Source: Pseudomonadota bacterium (lineage in GTDB: Bacteria > Pseudomonadota > Gammaproteobacteria > Berkiellales > Berkiellaceae). From it: a stretch of DNA of 64,000 bases. Positions 28,478-38,936 of the stretch are shown piece after piece. The DNA is taken from positions 41,014 to 105,013 of the forward strand of contig JAFECS010000005.1 in the NCBI GenBank assembly GCA_018241965.1, read 5' to 3'. Position numbers and translations under genes: made by a program. How positions within the stretch are numbered: the first letter of the stretch is position 1; every line of letters begins with the position of its first letter. The notes beneath the pieces are model-generated. The model was not told where the DNA came from. It made no database searches and worked only from the letters and a program-made list of their open reading frames with translations.

Positions 28478-29233
28478 CTATTTTAAGTATAATAATTTAT
28501 CGTTTCGTTTTTTTTCATAAACTTTGGTTCGCCAAGCAATCCAGCATTTACGTATTGGCGTTAAGCTCATTCTTTTGCCTGCAACAACATCAAACCCAGA
28601 TCGTTCAAGTTCGGCTAACAAAGTCATATATAACTTAGCTAAAATAAGTAAGCTAAGCTGTTCATAACGTTCGGTATCCTTCAGACTTGCTAAAGCTTTT
28701 TCATAATGAACTTTGGCAATTTCAGCCTGTGCTTGTTTTGTTTTCCCAAAGCGGCGTATTTCATCAATACTATGTAATGCAACGCCAAGATGGTAAATGA
28801 ATTCTTCATTGGGCAAGGTTTTGCTAGTAATGCATGAAATCAAATACAGTTTTGCGCCAATATCTTGGCGACAATATCGTTCTATTTCTTGTTGGCTGTT
28901 ATCTTGGCCTTCAATTAACATCAATTTTGCTTGTATAAAATGCTGAAGTTCTGCTTCTGGTAGCTGATATTGTTTTAACAGTTTATCGATTTCAAAAGAC
29001 AGGGGATGGTGTGGATAATGCTTATAGGTTTGCGTAATTTCGGTAGACCACCAAGCCAATTTTGCTTTGGCAACGCTTGGTTCGCTTACTGTGTTTACAA
29101 CGGCATTCATTTCATTAAAAAAGCTTAAAAGTACAGCTACCGCCTCGCGCATGGGTGTAGAACAATATAGGAGCGCGTAATAGAGGCTTGAGCCAGGTTT
29201 AATGGGTTCAATAGGATAGGAAGGCGTGCTCAT
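28478..29233 (-). CDS. Squalene/phytoene synthase-like protein lacking the Asp-rich motifs (NDUFAF6-like)
   Basis: About 251 aa from the ATG at 29233 (MSTPSYPIEPIKPGSSLYYA). The fold family is recognisable from SSLYYALLYCSTPMREAV, AKLAWWSTEITQTY, HHPLSFEIDKLL and LGVALHSIDEIRRF. Both DxxxD motifs needed for prenyl-diphosphate condensation are absent: the first reads NEMNA, and the second region reads IRRFGKTKQ. This pattern resembles the mitochondrial complex I assembly factor NDUFAF6 rather than a true synthase. The open frame continues upstream to 29374 only because it reads through repeat copy 2; that extension is not part of the gene. Neighbours are yciK and, beyond the repeat, gph and ubiG. 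Confidence 0.8.
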   Translation of the reverse strand: MSTPSYPIEPIKPGSSLYYALLYCSTPMREAVAVLLSFFNEMNAVVNTVSEPSVAKAKLAWWSTEITQTYKHYPHHPLSFEIDKLLKQYQLPEAELQHFIQAKLMLIEGQDNSQQEIERYCRQDIGAKLYLISCITSKTLPNEEFIYHLGVALHSIDEIRRFGKTKQAQAEIAKVHYEKALASLKDTERYEQLSLLILAKLYMTLLAELERSGFDVVAGKRMSLTPIRKCWIAWRTKVYEKKRNDKLLYLK

Positions 29234-29250
29234 AGGGGGGCAATTGTAAA

Positions 29251-29376
29251 GATCTTCCCTTGTAAAAGGAAGAGGCGTGCTTTGCACGCATAGATGGATT
29301 TTTTCAGGATAAAATCTCTCTGTGCGCTTTGCGCCTCTCTCCTTTACAAGGAGAGAGCTTTGGTTGCTTCGCAACC
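29251..29376. repeat. Palindromic repeat element, copy 2
   Basis: Same order of parts as the copy at 1411-1547: GATCTTCCCTTGTAAAAGGA at one end, TCTCTCCTTTACAAGGAGAGAG at the other, a closing GGTTGCTTCGCAACC, and inner hairpins. The first inner hairpin differs in sequence (GCGTGC TTT GCACGC here, GCAGCT CTT AGCTGC in copy 1) but stays paired. A GCGC TTT GCGC hairpin occupies the region that is longer in copy 1. It sits 17 bases before the start of the squalene-synthase-like gene. Confidence 0.85.
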
Positions 29377-29409
29377 TGTCAGCAATTTTATTAAGTTAGT
29401 TAATAGCTA

Positions 29410-29592
29410 TTACGCCGTAGCTAACACTTCTTTACGCGCGCCTGCTTCTGGCGGTGTGTTTTCGCTATGGTGCGGGGTGTGTGCCGCCTGCTGAAGAAGT
29501 TCCAATCTGATCTGCTGCCATCGTAAATGTAATAACATCATGTTAGGTGAGATCCCGTCACGACTCATTTTCATTATTTTGGACTTAGACAT
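29410..29592 (-). CDS. Possible small protein, 60 aa
   Basis: I do not recognise it. It starts at an ATG with a strong AGAGGT site five bases upstream. Sequence begins MSKSKIMKMSRDGISPNMM and continues with an amphipathic helix rich in Leu and Gln, ending in a Pro/Glu-rich tail. It lies between gph and repeat copy 2 and reads the same way as its neighbours. The ribosome binding site is the main support. Confidence 0.5.
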   Translation of the reverse strand: MSKSKIMKMSRDGISPNMMLLHLRWQQIRLELLQQAAHTPHHSENTPPEAGARKEVLATA

Positions 29593-29813
29593 GATTACCT
29601 CTATTGCTTTCCCTGCTCAAGGTACTCTTCGCTCTTTATTTTTGGGTAAAGAGCCGAGTATCGTTTTTATGAAATCGATAAGATGTATTTTGGATCTAAA
29701 TTGTTGGGTTGGAGAGAGGAAAGCCACTGAAAGGCTTGTGCGAAATATCTTATATTCTGATTTTTACATCGAATTTTTCGTGAGTGGAATGCAAGTATAG
29801 TACAGGTTGATGA

Positions 29814-30473
29814 TTAAGCAAATAGAATTTTTTCAATATCGCTAGGTTTTTCTAAATAGCTATCTGCTTCCCAGCTATAAACATCTTCTTCGGGTGGAAT
29901 ATAGCCGTAATTGGCAATGGCACAACGCATATTAGCTTTGCGACTCGCCTCTAGATCCGTTTTGGCATCGCCGATATACCAGCAAGCAATAGGGGCAACA
30001 TTCAAAAGTGCCGCACCCTGTAACAGCGGGGCAGGATGTGGTTTTTGTTCGGGCAGACTATCCCCACCAATAAGACATTGCGTAGCTTGTAAAGGCTTAA
30101 ATACCTGAACCAAAGGCTTTGCAAAACATAAGGGCTTATTGGTAACAATGCCCCAGGGGATGCCCTTTTCTCCTAAATGGGAAAGTATCTCTGCCATACC
30201 AGGGAAAAGTTCGGTAAGGTGGCCAATTTTCTCTTGGTAAAGTGATAAAAAGCGCGGAAGGAGTTCATCTAGCAAGGGATCTTGTCTGTGGAGCTTAAAC
30301 CCGAAACACAACATCCCTTTTGCCCCAAAAGAAACACTGCTTCTGAGGGATTCGACCGTCACCGGCTGTTTGCCTTGCGCGGTTAGCAACTGGTTGAGGC
30401 AATAGGTAAATTCAGGTGCAGTATCAAGTAAGGTACCGTCCAAATCAAAAAGAACCGCTGGTGTGTTTATCAT
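29814..30473 (-). CDS. gph: HAD phosphatase, phosphoglycolate phosphatase or MupP type
   Basis: HAD superfamily, 219 aa: motif I FDLDGTLLDTAPEF, motif II IVTNKP, and motifs III/IV KPHPAPLL and IGDAKTDLEA. Sequence alone gives either phosphoglycolate phosphatase (Gph) or N-acetylmuramate-6-phosphate phosphatase (MupP, cell-wall recycling). The position between ubiG and yciK is that of mupP in Pseudomonas, so MupP is a serious alternative. Its start overlaps the ubiG stop as ATGA, indicating translational coupling. Confidence 0.88.
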   Translation of the reverse strand: MINTPAVLFDLDGTLLDTAPEFTYCLNQLLTAQGKQPVTVESLRSSVSFGAKGMLCFGFKLHRQDPLLDELLPRFLSLYQEKIGHLTELFPGMAEILSHLGEKGIPWGIVTNKPLCFAKPLVQVFKPLQATQCLIGGDSLPEQKPHPAPLLQGAALLNVAPIACWYIGDAKTDLEASRKANMRCAIANYGYIPPEEDVYSWEADSYLEKPSDIEKILFA

Positions 30474-31180
30474 TCACTCGCCTTTTCTAAATGCATTAAG
30501 TAATTCACTGAGACATCCTGGGAGAGGGAATAAGATTGGTTAAATACATGGTAGCTTATCCCTTTTATATGTTTGAGGGTGAGTTGCTTTTGAGTACACC
30601 ACGCAGCTAACTCGCTTGGCCTTATAAACCGTTCATATTCATGCGTACCTTTGGGCAAGAGCTTCATCACATATTCTGCCCCAACAATGGCAAATAAAAA
30701 CGCTTTGGGGGTGCGGTTGATGGTGGAAAGGAATAGATGTCCGCCCGGTTTCAAGAGATTTGCGCAAGCTTCGATGACAGACAGGGGATCTGGTACGTGC
30801 TCTAACATTTCCATGCAGGTGATCACATCAAATGAATGAGGATATTGTTTAGCAAGGGTTTCGGCGGTCGTTAACTCATAGTGTGGGGGGTTTTTAAGCA
30901 TTTTGGCATGGTCTTTAGCGATGTTGAGGGCTTTTTCAGATTGATCAACGCCCCATACTGATGGACCAAACTGACAAAGTGCTTCGGTGAGAATACCCCC
31001 ACCACAGCCAATATCCAGCACGTGACTTTGGCTCAGTGAGCAATGTGTTTGGATAAAGGCTAACCGCAAGGGATTAAGATCATGCAACGGTTTGCAAGGG
31101 CCTGATTTATCCCACCAATCGACGGCCATCTCTTCAAATTTCTGTACTTCCGCCGGATCGACGTTTAATCGGTTGTTCAC
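30470..31180 (-). CDS. ubiG: Ubiquinone biosynthesis O-methyltransferase
   Basis: SAM-dependent methyltransferase for both O-methylations in ubiquinone synthesis. Marks: WWDKSGPCKPLHDLNPLRL near the N-terminus, the SAM loop LDIGCGGGILTEAL, and the post-I block DVITCMEMLEHVPDP. 236 aa. The start is a GTG. Ubiquinone is the electron acceptor of the succinate dehydrogenase encoded at 5908-9094. It diverges from gyrA and heads the minus-strand run. Confidence 0.96.
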   Translation of the reverse strand: MNNRLNVDPAEVQKFEEMAVDWWDKSGPCKPLHDLNPLRLAFIQTHCSLSQSHVLDIGCGGGILTEALCQFGPSVWGVDQSEKALNIAKDHAKMLKNPPHYELTTAETLAKQYPHSFDVITCMEMLEHVPDPLSVIEACANLLKPGGHLFLSTINRTPKAFLFAIVGAEYVMKLLPKGTHEYERFIRPSELAAWCTQKQLTLKHIKGISYHVFNQSYSLSQDVSVNYLMHLEKASE

Positions 31181-31304
31181 GCTATTTTAGGTTCCTCTGC
31201 CTGTGACCGGTTCGCTAAAGATGCTACAATAACGCAACGTTAAAGTACTAGTAAAAGCTTAAAATCATTAAATAGTTCAATAGCTAACAAAGGAGCCGTG
31301 GTCT

Positions 31305-33974
31305 GTGACAGAGCTCGCCAAAGAAATCCATCCGGTTAATATCGAAGATGAATTAAAACAATCGTATCTTGACTATGCCATGAGCGTTATCGTTGGCCGG
31401 GCTTTGCCTGATGTCCGAGATGGTCTGAAACCCGTTCATCGACGCGTCTTATTTGCGATGTCTGAGTTGGGCAATGATTGGAATAAGCCCTATAAAAAAT
31501 CTGCCCGCGTGGTGGGTGACGTTATCGGTAAATATCACCCGCATGGTGATACCGCTGTTTACGATACGATTGTTCGTATGGCTCAACCCTTTTCGTTACG
31601 CTATATGCTGGTTGATGGGCAAGGTAACTTCGGTTCGGTGGATGGTGATTCTGCTGCTGCAATGCGATATACCGAAGTACGGATGTCCAAATTTGCCCAT
31701 GAGCTGTTAAAAGACTTAGAAAAAGAAACGGTTGATTTTGCCCCCAATTACGATGAAACAGAATTCGCGCCTACCGTATTACCCACACGTGTGCCAAACC
31801 TTTTGGTCAATGGGACTTCCGGTATTGCTGTGGGGATGGCCACCAATATTCCGCCACATAACCTAAAAGAGGTTATTTCAGGATGTTTGGCATTAATAGA
31901 TAACCCCAATACCACGATAGATGAGTTAATTCATTTAATCCCAGGTCCAGATTTTCCCACAGCGGCCATTATCAATGGTAAAGCTGGGATCATTGATGCT
32001 TATCGCACTGGGCGTGGTCGTGTTTATGTGCGAGCCAGAACCAACATCGAAGAAGAAGATGGTCGGCAAGCTATCATCATTACCGAGCTTCCTTATCAGG
32101 TGAATAAAGCCAAGCTTGTTGAAAAAATTGCTGAGCTTGTCAAAGATAAGAAAATTGAAGGGATCTCTAATTTACGCGATGAATCCGATAAAGACGGTAT
32201 GCGCGTGGTGATTGAGCTAAAACGCAATGAAGTGGCAGATGTGATCCTCAACAATCTCTATACCCATACCCCAATGCAAAGTGTATTTGGGATAAATATG
32301 GTTGCTTTAGTGGATGGGCAACCAAAAACGCTGAATTTAAAGCAAATTCTAGAAGCTTTTATCAAACACCGGCGCGTGGTGGTGAATCGACGAACCACTT
32401 ATGAACTTAGAAAAGCCAGAGAAAGAGCGCACATTTTAGAAGGTTTAAGTGTGGCTTTGGCCAATGTAGATGATGTCATTGCGCTTATCAAAGCTGCCAA
32501 GACACCTCATGAAGCCAAAGAACAATTGTTAGCGCGTAGTTGGCCGGCCAATACAGTAAAAGCCATGTTAGAAAAAGCAGGCGATATTGCTTCAAAACCT
32601 GAAACACTGGCCCCTGGCTTAGGGTTGTCGCCAAAAGGTTATCATTTGTCTGTTGATCAAGCGCAAGCGATTTTAGATCTCAGATTGCATCGTTTAACCG
32701 GCTTAGAACAAGATAAAATTATTCAAGAATATGAAGAAATTTTACAAGAAATCAAAAATTTGATTGATATTTTGGTAAATCCAGCCAGATTAATGCAAGT
32801 TATTCGCGATGAATTAGGTGAAGTGCGTGATCAGTTTGCCGATGAACGCCGAACTGAAATTATTGTTAATCAACAAGATTTGTCTAATGAAGATTTAATT
32901 ACCGAAGAAATTCGCGTTGTCACGCTTTCCTACCAAGGCTATGTCAAAACGCAACCTTTAGATGCGTATCAAGCGCAGCATCGTGGAGGACGCGGTAAAG
33001 CGGCAACCCAAGTTAAAGATGAAGACTTTATCGATCAGCTGTTGATTGCTAATACCCATGATACCATTTTATGTTTCTCTAATAAGGGTAAGGTGTATTG
33101 GTTAAAAGTGTACCAACTTCCTTTAGGTTCAAGAACTTCACGCGGCAAACCGATAGTCAATTTATTACCGCTATCTCAAGATGAACGCATTAGTGCCATT
33201 TTGCCTCTACGTGAATATAGCGAAAATCACTTTATCTTTATGGCAACCAAGAAAGGGGTGGTGAAGAAAGTCGCTTTAAGCAGTTTCTCTCGTCCACGCA
33301 GTTCCGGCATTATAGCGATTGGATTAGATGATAATGATCAACTGGTTGGCGTTGAAACAACCGATGGCCAACGCGATGTCATGTTATTCTCTGATGCAGG
33401 CAAAGTAACGCGCTTTAATGAAAAAGCGATTCGTGGCATGGGCAGAACGGCGCGCGGGGTGAGAGGGATTAAATTACAAGAAGGCCAAAGTGTCATTTCG
33501 TTAATTGTGGTGAAAAGCGAAGCTTGCACCATTTTAGCTTCAACTGAAAATGGTTATGGCAAACGTACCGCTATTTCTGAATTCCCTACCAAAGGCCGCG
33601 GTGGTCAGGGCGTTATCGCTATTCAAACCACTGAACGTAATGGTTTAGTGATTGGTGCTGTGCAAGTGGAAGAAAATGATGAAATTATGCTCATCACCAA
33701 TGGTGGCACCTTGGTACGCACCCATGTTGCAGAAATTTCAGTTGTTGGCAGAAATACCCAAGGGGTTCGTTTAATTCAACTCAGTAATAATGAAAAACTG
33801 GTAGGTTTGCAACGTATCGAAGAACAAGAGATTGACGAAGAAGAGAAAAATAAAGTTGCCGCTTCTCGGCCATTGGCTGAGTCATTGGACGATGAAGAAG
33901 GGATCGAAGACGAAGATATAACGGATGATACTCAAGACGATGACGAAGATGTCGAAGAAGATGACAACGAATAA
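31305..33974 (+). CDS. gyrA: DNA gyrase subunit A
   Basis: Breaks and rejoins DNA in the gyrase A2B2 complex. 889 aa. The catalytic Tyr122 is in MRYTEVRM. The quinolone-resistance region reads [13 protein letters not shown] with Thr83 and Asp87, residues found in quinolone-susceptible bacteria such as Pseudomonas. The C-terminal beta-pinwheel includes the GyrA box QRGGRGK variant [11 protein letters not shown]. The last ~45 residues are strongly acidic. GTG start after AGGAG. The end overlaps serC. Confidence 0.98.
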   Translation: MTELAKEIHPVNIEDELKQSYLDYAMSVIVGRALPDVRDGLKPVHRRVLFAMSELGNDWNKPYKKSARVVGDVIGKYHPHGDTAVYDTIVRMAQPFSLRYMLVDGQGNFGSVDGDSAAAMRYTEVRMSKFAHELLKDLEKETVDFAPNYDETEFAPTVLPTRVPNLLVNGTSGIAVGMATNIPPHNLKEVISGCLALIDNPNTTIDELIHLIPGPDFPTAAIINGKAGIIDAYRTGRGRVYVRARTNIEEEDGRQAIIITELPYQVNKAKLVEKIAELVKDKKIEGISNLRDESDKDGMRVVIELKRNEVADVILNNLYTHTPMQSVFGINMVALVDGQPKTLNLKQILEAFIKHRRVVVNRRTTYELRKARERAHILEGLSVALANVDDVIALIKAAKTPHEAKEQLLARSWPANTVKAMLEKAGDIASKPETLAPGLGLSPKGYHLSVDQAQAILDLRLHRLTGLEQDKIIQEYEEILQEIKNLIDILVNPARLMQVIRDELGEVRDQFADERRTEIIVNQQDLSNEDLITEEIRVVTLSYQGYVKTQPLDAYQAQHRGGRGKAATQVKDEDFIDQLLIANTHDTILCFSNKGKVYWLKVYQLPLGSRTSRGKPIVNLLPLSQDERISAILPLREYSENHFIFMATKKGVVKKVALSSFSRPRSSGIIAIGLDDNDQLVGVETTDGQRDVMLFSDAGKVTRFNEKAIRGMGRTARGVRGIKLQEGQSVISLIVVKSEACTILASTENGYGKRTAISEFPTKGRGGQGVIAIQTTERNGLVIGAVQVEENDEIMLITNGGTLVRTHVAEISVVGRNTQGVRLIQLSNNEKLVGLQRIEEQEIDEEEKNKVAASRPLAESLDDEEGIEDEDITDDTQDDDEDVEEDDNE

Positions 33975-35046
33975 AATTTATAATTTTGGCGCAGGACCTG
34001 CCTGCTTACCACAGGAAGTGTTAAATCAAATAAAGGCTGACATCCCGGATTGGTATGACGGGATGTCTGTCATGGAATTGAGCCATCGGTTGCCTGTTTT
34101 TATGGAATTAACCCAAACCATTGAAGCAGATCTGCGACAGCTTTTAGAGATCCCCAATGATTTTGCTGTGTTATTTATGCACGGTGGCGCCAGAACCCAA
34201 TTTGCTGCTGTTCCCTTAAACTTGTTACAAGGGGCAAAGACAGCCGATTACTTAGTGACGGGTATCTGGTCATCGTTGGCGTATGATGAAGCAAAAAAAT
34301 ATACTAATGCCCATTGTGTCGCCAGTGGTGAATCAAATCAATTTACGCAGATCCCGCAGTCTGAAGAATGGGTTTTTACAGAAACAAGCCCCTATTTACA
34401 TTATACAGACAATGAAACCATCCAAGGGGTTGAATTTCATCATGTGCCCAAATGTGAAGGTAAGTGGCTTGTAAGCGATATGACCTCTAACATACTCACT
34501 AAACCCATTTCTTTTGAGAATTATGGCGCTATCTATGCCAGTGCTCAAAAAAACTTAGGGATTGCAGGTATTACAGTGGTGATAGTCAGAAAAGAATTAC
34601 TGGGTAAAACACATGCTTTTACCCCTTCAATGCTTGATTACACAGTCTATGAAAAATCCCATTCACTTTATAACACACCACCGATGTTTTGTTGGTACGT
34701 ACTTGGGCTGATGCTCAAATGGACCAAAACACTGGGAAGTTGTGAAGATATTGCATCAACTTGTAGAGAAAAAGCGAATCTTATATACGATGTGATTGAT
34801 AATAGCGGTTTTTATACTAGCCCTATTTATAAAGCGCATCGTTCAAGAATGAATATTCCATTTTGCTTACCCACTGAAGAGTTGGAACAGCTATTTTTAC
34901 AAAAAGCCAATGAGCATGGTTTAAAACAACTCAAAGGCCATAAGCTTGTCGGTGGTTGTCGTGCCAGCATTTACAATGCCATGCCTGTTGAGGGCGTTAT
35001 TGCTTTAAGAGATTTTATGAAATCTTTTGAAAACACTTACGGCTAA
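33961..35046 (+). CDS. serC: Phosphoserine aminotransferase
   Basis: PLP enzyme of serine (and pyridoxine) synthesis. Starts [17 protein letters not shown], the family N-terminus, so the ATG at 33961 is chosen over an earlier frame opening inside gyr[12 protein letters not shown] carries the PLP Lys. [17 protein letters not shown] is the conserved C-terminal block. 361 aa, as in E. coli (362). It overlaps gyrA by 14 bases and is followed by aroA after five bases; gyrA-serC-aroA is a common gammaproteobacterial order. Confidence 0.97.
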   Translation: MTTNKIYNFGAGPACLPQEVLNQIKADIPDWYDGMSVMELSHRLPVFMELTQTIEADLRQLLEIPNDFAVLFMHGGARTQFAAVPLNLLQGAKTADYLVTGIWSSLAYDEAKKYTNAHCVASGESNQFTQIPQSEEWVFTETSPYLHYTDNETIQGVEFHHVPKCEGKWLVSDMTSNILTKPISFENYGAIYASAQKNLGIAGITVVIVRKELLGKTHAFTPSMLDYTVYEKSHSLYNTPPMFCWYVLGLMLKWTKTLGSCEDIASTCREKANLIYDVIDNSGFYTSPIYKAHRSRMNIPFCLPTEELEQLFLQKANEHGLKQLKGHKLVGGCRASIYNAMPVEGVIALRDFMKSFENTYG

Positions 35047-35051
35047 AAGCA

Positions 35052-36362
35052 GTGGATTTTGTTGGAAAGCCAAATCGAATTTTGCAAGGTGAGATCACAG
35101 TTCCTGGCGATAAATCTATTTCCCATCGCGCTTTGATGATTGGATCTTTAAGTCAAGGGTTGACGCAAATTGATAATTTTTTATCAGGTCAAGATTGTCT
35201 GGCAACCCTCAAAGCGATGCAACAGATGGGAGTTCGTATTGATCAGCCTTCTTTAGAATGTTTACACATTCATGGACAGGGGTTACATAGTTTAACTGCG
35301 CCAAGTGAGCCTATCGACTGTGCTAATGCTGGGACCATGATGCGCTTGATTGCTGGCCTTTTAGCGGCACAACCTTTTAATAGTGTGTTAATCGGCGATG
35401 ACTCGTTGCAAAATCGTCCGATGGAGCGCATTACTTATCCTTTATCACTGATGGGCGCCAACATAACAGGTGTTAAGCGCGATAATAAAATATATGCCCC
35501 CCTTTCAATCAAAGGGAGCTCGTTGCATGGTATTCGTTATGAACTGCCGGTGGAAAGTGCGCAAATAAAATCTTGTTTATTATTAGCAGGATTATTTGCT
35601 AAAGAATTAACCCAGATTGTAGAAAAAGGTGAGTGTCGCGATCATACCGAACGCATGCTAAGTGCTTTTGGAAGTGATATTGTTAACCAAGCCAATCACA
35701 TTACCTTAAAACCTGGCAAAGCCTTACAAGCACAGCACATTATCATTCCTGGCGATTTTTCTTCAGCGGCTTTTTTTATTGGCGCAGCAAGCATGCAAAT
35801 GGGTGCCACGTTAATGCTCAAAGCGGTAGGTGTGAATGAACGCCGGATAGGATTTCTGCATATGCTTAACAGCATGGGGGCGAAGATCACTTTACATCAT
35901 TTACGCTATTTCAATAACGAGCCAGTCGCTGATATTGAAGTCAAGGGAGCGCGGTTGCAGGGGATCAACGTTCCTCTTCAATGGGTTGTTTCTGCTATGG
36001 ATGAATTTCCGATGTTATTTGTTGTGGCTGCCTGTGCAAAGGGGGAAACGACAATTCGTGGCGTTTCAGAATTACGTGTCAAAGAGTCCGATAGAATCGC
36101 ATCGATGTGTCAAGGTTTACGTAGCCTTGGGATTGCTGTTAAAGAGTTACCCGATGGTGTTATTATTTGTGGCGGTTCTTTACAAGGTGGTGTTGTTGAT
36201 AGTTTTGGCGATCATCGCGTTGCGATGGCCTTGTTGATGGCATCCTGGATGGCCAATGATACGATAACCGTGAAAAACTGTGACAATATCAACACTTCAT
36301 TTCCAAATTTTAGTGAGTGTGCAGCACAATTAGGCCTTGAGATCAGCAAGGTACAGGATTAA
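35052..36362 (+). CDS. aroA: 3-phosphoshikimate 1-carboxyvinyltransferase (EPSP synthase)
   Basis: Sixth step of the shikimate pathway. [13 protein letters not shown] binds shikimate-3-phosphate, NAGTMMRL and QNRPMERI are conserved active-site blocks, and [14 protein letters not shown] [13 protein letters not shown] is near the C-terminus. 436 aa, GTG start. The variant NAGTMMR (rather than NAGTAMR) occurs in class II, more glyphosate-tolerant enzymes; tolerance itself is inference. Confidence 0.97.
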   Translation: MDFVGKPNRILQGEITVPGDKSISHRALMIGSLSQGLTQIDNFLSGQDCLATLKAMQQMGVRIDQPSLECLHIHGQGLHSLTAPSEPIDCANAGTMMRLIAGLLAAQPFNSVLIGDDSLQNRPMERITYPLSLMGANITGVKRDNKIYAPLSIKGSSLHGIRYELPVESAQIKSCLLLAGLFAKELTQIVEKGECRDHTERMLSAFGSDIVNQANHITLKPGKALQAQHIIIPGDFSSAAFFIGAASMQMGATLMLKAVGVNERRIGFLHMLNSMGAKITLHHLRYFNNEPVADIEVKGARLQGINVPLQWVVSAMDEFPMLFVVAACAKGETTIRGVSELRVKESDRIASMCQGLRSLGIAVKELPDGVIICGGSLQGGVVDSFGDHRVAMALLMASWMANDTITVKNCDNINTSFPNFSECAAQLGLEISKVQD

Positions 36363-36366
36363 TACA

Positions 36367-37041
36367 ATGAAAAAAAATCCCCCTGTTATTACCGTCGATG
36401 GTCCTAGTGGTTCAGGCAAAGGGACATTAAGTCGACAACTTGCCCAAACATTAGGCTGGCACTTTTTAGACAGTGGCGCACTTTACCGCCTGTTAGCTTT
36501 GGCGGCGATGCGTCATGCGGTGGCATTGGATAATCACACGGCTTTAGCGGTTTTAGCAGGTCATTTGGATGTGGTATTTGCCAAAAATGAAAGCCAAATT
36601 TTTCTAGAAGGCCAAGAGGTAACTTTAGACATTCGAACAGAAACATGTGGCGGCAATGCCTCTGTGGTTGCGGCTATACCTGCGGTTAGGGAAGCACTTT
36701 TAGATAGGCAGCGAGCTTTTTTAGAACCGCCAGGTTTGGTAGCAGATGGTCGTGATATGGGCACGGTGGTCTTTCCGCAAGCAAATTTAAAGATTTTTCT
36801 TGAAGCATCTGCGCAAGAAAGAGCAAAACGCCGCCAAGGCCAGTTGAAAGAACAGGGTATAGATGTTAGCCTTGATGACCTTTTGGCCGAGATTTCTGCC
36901 AGAGATACACGAGATAGACAGCGCTCGGTAGCACCTTTAGTGCCAGCGAGTGATGCTATCGTGCTTGATACTACCACTATGCCCATCAAAGTAGTTTTTG
37001 AAACAGTGATGGCAGAGGTAAGGGGTAGGGAAATTTTTTAG
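36367..37041 (+). CDS. cmk: Cytidylate kinase
   Basis: Phosphorylates CMP and dCMP. P-loop [11 protein letters not shown], then [26 protein letters not shown] and [16 protein letters not shown], all family blocks. 224 aa. The ATG at 36367 is the natural start; the earlier in-frame ATG at 36337 lies inside aroA. cmk immediately before rpsA is a conserved order. Confidence 0.97.
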   Translation: MKKNPPVITVDGPSGSGKGTLSRQLAQTLGWHFLDSGALYRLLALAAMRHAVALDNHTALAVLAGHLDVVFAKNESQIFLEGQEVTLDIRTETCGGNASVVAAIPAVREALLDRQRAFLEPPGLVADGRDMGTVVFPQANLKIFLEASAQERAKRRQGQLKEQGIDVSLDDLLAEISARDTRDRQRSVAPLVPASDAIVLDTTTMPIKVVFETVMAEVRGREIF

Positions 37042-37044
37042 GGG

Positions 37045-37068
37045 CTATTTTATTCCCAAATAAAATAG
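37045..37068 (+). terminator. AT-rich hairpin between cmk and rpsA
   Basis: A perfect 10-bp inverted repeat, CTATTTTATT/AATAAAATAG with a 4-base loop, lies four bases after the cmk stop. There is no T run, so it is more likely an RNA processing, partial termination or regulatory hairpin than a strong terminator. Confidence 0.4.
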
Positions 37069-37137
37069 TAAATATTAACCAACAAATTTGATGTTTAGTT
37101 AATCTGCTTAATTATTCATCAAAGGATATTAAATATT

Positions 37138-38841
37138 ATGAATGCATCAACCAATCATGAAAGTTTTGCCCAGTTATTTGAAGAAACCATTTCCAAAATA
37201 GAAATGGTCCCCGGCGCAATATTCGATGGCGTCGTCCTTGATATCAATACTGAAAAAGGCCTTGTTACCATTGATACGCCCTTTAAATCAGAAGGGTATG
37301 TTCGTATAGAAGAATTTTTTGATAAAGATGGCCAATTAGAAATCAGCGTTGGTGATAGCATTCCTGTTGCCTTAGAAGCCATTGAAGATGGTTATGGCGA
37401 AACCAGACTTTCAAGACAAAAAGCTAAAAGACAAGAAGCTTGGAAAGTATTGGATAAAGCTTATCAAGAAAATAAAGTGGTTAAAGGGATCATTTACGGC
37501 AAAGTCAAAGGCGGCTTTACCGTTGATATCAACACCATCCGTGCCTTCTTACCTGGTTCTTTAGTTGATGTGCGTCCTGTTCGTGATATGACGCAATTAG
37601 AAGGTAAAGAATTAGAATTTAAAGTTATTAAATTAGATCAGAAAAGAAATAACGTGGTTGTATCACGTCGTTCAGTGGTTGAGTCTGAAAATACCCAAGA
37701 ACGCGATGCACTGTTAGAAGGCTTGCAAGAAGGTCAATTGATTACCGGTGTTGTTAAGAATCTCACCGATTACGGTGCATTTGTTGATTTAGGTGGCATT
37801 GACGGTCTTTTACATATTACTGATATCGCTTGGAAACGCGTTAAGCACCCCAGCGAAGTTCTTAACGTTGGTCAAGAACTACAAGTTAAAGTATTGCGTT
37901 TCGATAGAGAACGTATGCGTGTTTCATTAGGTCTCAAACAATTAGGCGAAGATCCATGGGTAGGCGTAGCTCGTCGTTATCCAGAAGGAACCCGTGTGGT
38001 TGGCCGTGTGACAAACATTGCAGATTACGGTTGCTTTGTTGAATTAGAAGCAGGTATTGAAGGTCTTGTACACGTTTCTGAGATGGATTGGACAAATCGA
38101 AATGTTCATCCTTCTAAGATTGTATCACCCGGTGAAGAAGTGGAAGTGATGGTATTGGATATCGATGAAGAACGTCGTCGTATATCTCTTGGCTTGAAAC
38201 AATGTAAAGCTTCACCTTGGGATGCCTTTGCTGCAACCCATAATAAAGGTGACAAAATCGTTGGTAAAATTAAGTCCATTACCGACTTTGGGATCTTTAT
38301 TGGCCTTGATGGTGGAATTGATGGTTTGGTGCACTTATCTGATATTTCTTGGAACACACCAGGCGAAGAAGCAGTATTGTCCTATAAGAAAGGTGATGAA
38401 GTAGAAGCGGTAGTGCTTTCTGTTGATCCAGAACGTGAGCGGATCTCTTTAGGCGTTAAACAACTGCATGCTGATCCTTACTCCAATTACTTAGCAGAAC
38501 ATGCTAAAGGTACCATTGTAGTTGGTAAGGTTGCTGAAGTAGATGCCAAAGGGGCAAAAATTGATTTAGCTGAAGGCGTTGAAGGTTATTTAAGATCCTC
38601 AGAGCTTGCCAGAGATAGAGTGGAAGATGCTCGCAGTGTATTGAGCGTTGGAGACGAAGTCGAAGCGAAGTTTGTAGGCGTGGATCGTAAAAACCGCACC
38701 ATCTTGTTGTCTATTAAAGCAAAAGAGTCACAAGATGAAGCAGATGCTTTACGTGATTACTCCAAGAGCGATCAATCTGGCGCTACTACCTTGGGTGACT
38801 TGCTTAAAGAACACATTCGTGGTGATAAAGACGAAGAATAA
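37138..38841 (+). CDS. rpsA: 30S ribosomal protein S1
   Basis: Binds mRNA and docks it on the 30S subunit. 567 aa with six S1 (OB-fold) domains; the repeats [20 protein letters not shown] and [20 protein letters not shown] are examples from the middle. S1 represses its own translation in E. coli; the 96-base leader here could serve that role. Strong terminator downstream. Confidence 0.98.
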   Translation: MNASTNHESFAQLFEETISKIEMVPGAIFDGVVLDINTEKGLVTIDTPFKSEGYVRIEEFFDKDGQLEISVGDSIPVALEAIEDGYGETRLSRQKAKRQEAWKVLDKAYQENKVVKGIIYGKVKGGFTVDINTIRAFLPGSLVDVRPVRDMTQLEGKELEFKVIKLDQKRNNVVVSRRSVVESENTQERDALLEGLQEGQLITGVVKNLTDYGAFVDLGGIDGLLHITDIAWKRVKHPSEVLNVGQELQVKVLRFDRERMRVSLGLKQLGEDPWVGVARRYPEGTRVVGRVTNIADYGCFVELEAGIEGLVHVSEMDWTNRNVHPSKIVSPGEEVEVMVLDIDEERRRISLGLKQCKASPWDAFAATHNKGDKIVGKIKSITDFGIFIGLDGGIDGLVHLSDISWNTPGEEAVLSYKKGDEVEAVVLSVDPERERISLGVKQLHADPYSNYLAEHAKGTIVVGKVAEVDAKGAKIDLAEGVEGYLRSSELARDRVEDARSVLSVGDEVEAKFVGVDRKNRTILLSIKAKESQDEADALRDYSKSDQSGATTLGDLLKEHIRGDKDEE

Positions 38842-38864
38842 CCTTCAGTTTTTAGGTAGAATGA

Positions 38865-38900
38865 AAACGGTGTGTACTTTTGTGCACACCGTTTTTTTTT
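38865..38900 (+). terminator. Strong terminator after rpsA
   Basis: A perfect 10-bp stem AAACGGTGTG/CACACCGTTT with a ~10-base loop runs into nine T, about 25 bases after the rpsA stop. Confidence 0.95.
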
Positions 38901-38936
38901 GCTTAAATTTTTTAAAAGAGAAAAAAGGAGGTGGGT

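Noticed and set aside
29540..29800. Plus-strand 86-codon frame upstream of gph
   Set aside because: No ribosome site, no family features, and opposite to the transcription of its neighbours.
33925..33960. Earlier start for serC inside gyrA
   Set aside because: The extra residues come from the acidic gyrA tail in another frame; SerC homologues start at [13 protein letters not shown].
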